In this document: piece by piece, positions 61,113 through 64,000 of the stretch
Numbering within the stretch: the stretch's first letter is position 1
Layout: each line of letters starts with the position of its first letter
NCBI RefSeq assembly: GCF_900188315.1
Contig: NZ_LT897781.1
Coordinates: forward strand, 2,046,001 to 2,110,000
Source: Marinobacter sp. es.042
Lineage (GTDB): Bacteria > Pseudomonadota > Gammaproteobacteria > Pseudomonadales > Oleiphilaceae
Length of the DNA: 64,000 nucleotides
Reading direction: 5' to 3'
Notes under the pieces: model-generated
What the model saw: the letters and a program-made list of their open reading frames with translations, nothing else
Told to the model about the DNA's origin: nothing
Database searches by the model: none
Position numbers and translations under genes: made by a program

Positions 61113-63389
61113 TCAGTGCCCGATGGCGAGAGCCGGGTTCGCTTTCAGTCTGTCCAGGGTCTCCGGACGACTGAAGTAATAACCCTGAAAACGTCGACAG
61201 CCCATCGCTACCAAGGCGCTGGCCTGGGCCTCCTCTTCAACACCCTCGGCAACCAGCTCCATGTTATGGCTCCGGGCAATGGCAATAATACTCCGGATCA
61301 TGTTCGCGGCTTTTTCGTCTTCCAGAATGGTGTCAACAAAGCTCTTGTCGATTTTCAACTCGTCAAGCGGCAGCTTTCGCAGAAGACTGAGCGAGGAGTA
61401 ACCCGTACCGAAATCGTCCATCGAGATCCTTATCCCTTTTTCGCGCAATCGTTCGATCGTTTTCAGCACTTTCTCAAAGTCACTCATGAAAAGGCTCTCG
61501 GTGATCTCAAAAACCAGCTCTCCAGGCGACACACGATGCATTGCCAGAACCTCAAGCACTGTTTCAACAAAGTCTGGCTGGCGAAACTGGATAACAGAGA
61601 TGTTGACAGACAGGTCCACGGAACCACCGACCTCGTTACGAAACAGGCTGTATTCCCGGATACTGGTTTCAAGCACAAAGCGGCCGAGAGCAACCATCAG
61701 CCCGCTTTTCTCAGCGACCTCGACAAATTCCGCGGGCGAAACAAAGCCGAGTTCCTCATCCTGCCAGCGAACAAGTGCTTCCAGCCCGACCGCTCTTCCG
61801 GTCTCATCTACCTGAGGCTGGTAGACCATATACAGTGTACCCGATGCTAGGCCATACCTGAGACGCTGCTCGACCGACAGCCTGCGAAGATAGGCCATTT
61901 CCATCTCGCTGCGGTAAATGCAGACGTCGTTCCGGCTCTGTTTGGCCTCGTACAGCGCAAGATGGGCACTTCGAATCAGCTTGCTGAGGGAATCTCCGTC
62001 ATTCGGAAAGCAGGCCACACCAATACTCGCCGTCACCTGCAACCTCAGTCGGCCCACCTCGAAGGTGCGGGACAGGTTGCCGGCCAGCGACACACAGGCT
62101 TTTTCAACATCGTCGAGATTGGTGTTCGGGGTCAAAATGGCGTACTCGTCGCCACCGAGCCGGGCAAGATCGTCCCGGCTTTCAACCAGTTCGGCGAGCC
62201 GACGACCGAACTCCAGAAGGGTTTCATCGCCGGTCTCCAGCCCAAAATGGTCATTGATGCCTTTAAAGTTATCAATGTTGATCACAATGAGGCAGAACGG
62301 TTTTCTATCCGGAACCAGGTTGTCGAGGCGGTCCAGCAGCCCATTGCGATTCAACAGCCCGGTCAGATCATCGTGCCGTGACAGGTAGGAAAGCTCCAGA
62401 CGCCGCTTCTTCTCAGCGTTGTCGATAATCCGGAACCCTTTGTAGAAAACGATTCCGACAACCAGGAACACTAGCAGATACTGCAACAGGGATTGGAGAA
62501 ACTCCCGGTAAAGCGGAGCGAACCGGGTTTCCGAGATGGACCACAACTGGTAACGGGCGTTGAAGACAGCAGCCGTCAGATAATCCTCACCCTGGCGTCG
62601 GGTTCGGATAACCACCGATTCACTGCCCTGCATGACCGCCTCTACGCTCAGACCGAGCGCCTTTTCGAACGCTGCCCGATTCGTCTCCCTCTGATCCATC
62701 GGTATCCGGATTTGCGAATACTGTTGCGGGCCAACGCCGTCAGCCGACATGAACTGAACATAGCCATCGGTTTCCCGGAACAGCATTACGGTGTCAGAGT
62801 CGTCGTCATGCAGGGTCTTGCCAAAAACCGAACCACGGCCATCAAGCCGCATGCCGGCTGTCATGACGGCAACGACTTCCCCAGTCGGGGACCGTATCGC
62901 TTTCCGGATCGGTATAACCCACGCGCCCAGGGCGTCTACGAAATAGGTCCGGCCAACGACCATTGCATCGGAAGACAGTGCTCCCAGAAAACTGTCACGG
63001 GTCTCGGGATCGGTTCTCAGATTTGGCAGACTCGACAGATCGAGGTTGGTGCTGACACGAACCAGCGTACCGTCCGGCCTGGCCAACCCGAAGCCCACAA
63101 GCATGGGGTTGGCGGCGAGGATGCTGTCGAGCAAGGGGATCTGCCGACTGCCTGACAGGAGATTGTCCTGACGGAGCAACTCTCGGCCAATTACATCGAG
63201 AACCAGCTCCTGGGTTCGCAGGATGCTGTCGACTGACTGAGCAACCAACTCGACACGGGCGGTATGGTAAAGCTTCTCGTCTGAAATAAGGCCCTGCCAA
63301 CGAAAGAACAGAACGGTACTGAGGAGCAACACGCCACCGAGGAGGATAAGAGCGAAGAGTGTCCAAAGATTACGTTTGAGAATCGCCAA
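61113..63389 (-). CDS. Membrane GGDEF-EAL protein with a periplasmic sensor
   Basis: A 758-residue protein. A periplasmic double-Cache-like sensor lies between membrane helices at about 8-30 and 298-318, followed by GGDEF and EAL domains. The cyclase signature is GGDEY, probably active; the inhibitory RxxD is missing. The EAL site is complete: LEALVRW, NISV, EITES, DDFGTG, KID and EGVE. It could make or break c-di-GMP according to the ligand sensed. It precedes the DUF533 gene in opposite orientation. Confidence 0.94.
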   Translation of the reverse strand: MAILKRNLWTLFALILLGGVLLLSTVLFFRWQGLISDEKLYHTARVELVAQSVDSILRTQELVLDVIGRELLRQDNLLSGSRQIPLLDSILAANPMLVGFGLARPDGTLVRVSTNLDLSSLPNLRTDPETRDSFLGALSSDAMVVGRTYFVDALGAWVIPIRKAIRSPTGEVVAVMTAGMRLDGRGSVFGKTLHDDDSDTVMLFRETDGYVQFMSADGVGPQQYSQIRIPMDQRETNRAAFEKALGLSVEAVMQGSESVVIRTRRQGEDYLTAAVFNARYQLWSISETRFAPLYREFLQSLLQYLLVFLVVGIVFYKGFRIIDNAEKKRRLELSYLSRHDDLTGLLNRNGLLDRLDNLVPDRKPFCLIVINIDNFKGINDHFGLETGDETLLEFGRRLAELVESRDDLARLGGDEYAILTPNTNLDDVEKACVSLAGNLSRTFEVGRLRLQVTASIGVACFPNDGDSLSKLIRSAHLALYEAKQSRNDVCIYRSEMEMAYLRRLSVEQRLRYGLASGTLYMVYQPQVDETGRAVGLEALVRWQDEELGFVSPAEFVEVAEKSGLMVALGRFVLETSIREYSLFRNEVGGSVDLSVNISVIQFRQPDFVETVLEVLAMHRVSPGELVFEITESLFMSDFEKVLKTIERLREKGIRISMDDFGTGYSSLSLLRKLPLDELKIDKSFVDTILEDEKAANMIRSIIAIARSHNMELVAEGVEEEAQASALVAMGCRRFQGYYFSRPETLDRLKANPALAIGH

Positions 63390-63615
63390 AAGCAGTTCCA
63401 GAAATTCAGGAGGTTGAACAACGGCTTTACGTCAGTATACGGGAGAGCCTGAAAAGCGCATTACTATTTACCGTTCATTTGTAGGTTGTTAATTCCCATG
63501 GAACTAAATGCGTCGATTCGTGACAACAAAGTAATTCCGCGTCCATCAGCGATCAGGGTATCGGGTGTACTATTCTGAAAAGCTGAACCGCAGTCGATCT
63601 TACAGGAGTGTGTTT

Positions 63616-64000
63616 ATGAACGTGATGTCTGTACTGAACCAGGTAATGAAGCAGGCCCAGGGTGGCCAGTCCCAGGGTAGTGGCATGGACGTCAACAAAA
63701 TGATGAACAGCCTTGGCAGTCAACTGAAGGGCAGCCAGGGACCCGGTTCAGGCATCGACGTAAAGAGCCTGCTCGGCGGCGGTGCACTCGGCATGATGCT
63801 GGGTTCCAAGCGCGGCCGAAAGATGGGCGGCAAAGCCCTCAAATACGGTGCCCTTGCGGGCGTGGGTGTCCTGGCCTGGAAAGCCTATCAGAACTATCAG
63901 ACCAACAGTCAGAGCCCGGCGCAACCGGCATTGGCACAGCAGGGCCAGCCACTGGAGCAACTGCAGGGCCAGGCGCAGGAACAACGGGGACTGGAAATAC
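63616..64000 (+). CDS. DUF533 (TerB-like) protein, partial
   Basis: The first 128 residues of a protein cut by the window edge. The start (MNVMSVLNQVMKQAQGGQ) follows AGGAG at 7 nt. A Gly/Gln/Ser-rich stretch is followed by GALGMMLGSKRGRKMGGKALKYGA, shortened by position to residues 55-76, typical of DUF533. The TerB-like domain should lie beyond the edge. Function is unknown. Confidence 0.87.
   Translation, partial: MNVMSVLNQVMKQAQGGQSQGSGMDVNKMMNSLGSQLKGSQGPGSGIDVKSLLGGGALGMMLGSKRGRKMGGKALKYGALAGVGVLAWKAYQNYQTNSQSPAQPALAQQGQPLEQLQGQAQEQRGLEI

Overview
The window looks like a chromosomal segment of a marine, Marinobacter-like gammaproteobacterium. The grounds are a moderately high G+C, valine and fatty-acid catabolism genes, PA2778/PA2779- and PA4780-type genes, oleate hydratase, and several c-di-GMP enzymes. 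The genus is inferred from gene content only. I saw no rRNA, tRNA, CRISPR array, integrase or transposase. The DNA reads as ordinary chromosome with small accessory patches, mainly the first 5 kb.

Layout. 1-4133 (minus) is a type VI secretion cassette: vgrG, a DUF4123 adaptor and a LysM-bearing putative effector cut by the window edge, joined by overlapping stop/start codons. 4464-4907 is an unrecognised small gene. 4944-10558 (minus) is a valine-degradation operon in pathway order (mmsA, acyl-CoA dehydrogenase, enoyl-CoA hydratase, 3-hydroxyisobutyryl-CoA hydrolase, mmsB), with a divergent AraC regulator. 11700-15411 holds an SRPBCC protein, a diiron-type MBL protein, a frameshifted Sel1-repeat gene, a YebC-family regulator and a class I glutamine amidotransferase.

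15433-18207 (minus) is a phosphosignalling set: membrane Ser/Thr kinase, PP2C phosphatase and FHA protein. 18361-22411 (plus) carries a phospholipase D-like protein, a carbonic anhydrase resembling the carboxysomal CsoSCA type, and a PA2779/PA2778 pair. 22408-24481 (minus) has a methyltransferase and a COG0523 metallochaperone behind a near-consensus Zur box. 24616-34733 includes rluF, the ydbH-ynbE-ydbL envelope-lipid trio, thpR, two short-chain dehydrogenases, arfB, a SRAP protein, a nitroreductase and an NlpC/P60 lipoprotein.

34833-44120 carries argO/argP divergent genes, a gamma-glutamylcyclotransferase-like gene, a CPBP protease, a dienoyl-CoA isomerase, RNase Z, a very large DUF1631-GGDEF-EAL protein and a cold-shock gene with terminator. 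44189-51522 is an aromatic amino-acid unit: an Lrp/AsnC regulator divergent from an indolepyruvate oxidoreductase, aminotransferase and sodium-dependent transporter, with two 19-bp direct repeats in the shared promoter region, followed by a universal stress gene.

51529-64000 holds a DUF6544-like/M23-like overlapping pair, a RIO-type kinase, MaoC, two c-di-GMP enzymes, MtfA-like peptidase, DUF2897, oleate hydratase, a PCu(A)C copper chaperone and the start of a DUF533 gene.

Genes were assigned from recognisable motifs and family resemblance read by eye; no database search was run. Where an internal start with a better ribosome-binding site was visible, it was preferred over the longest reading frame.
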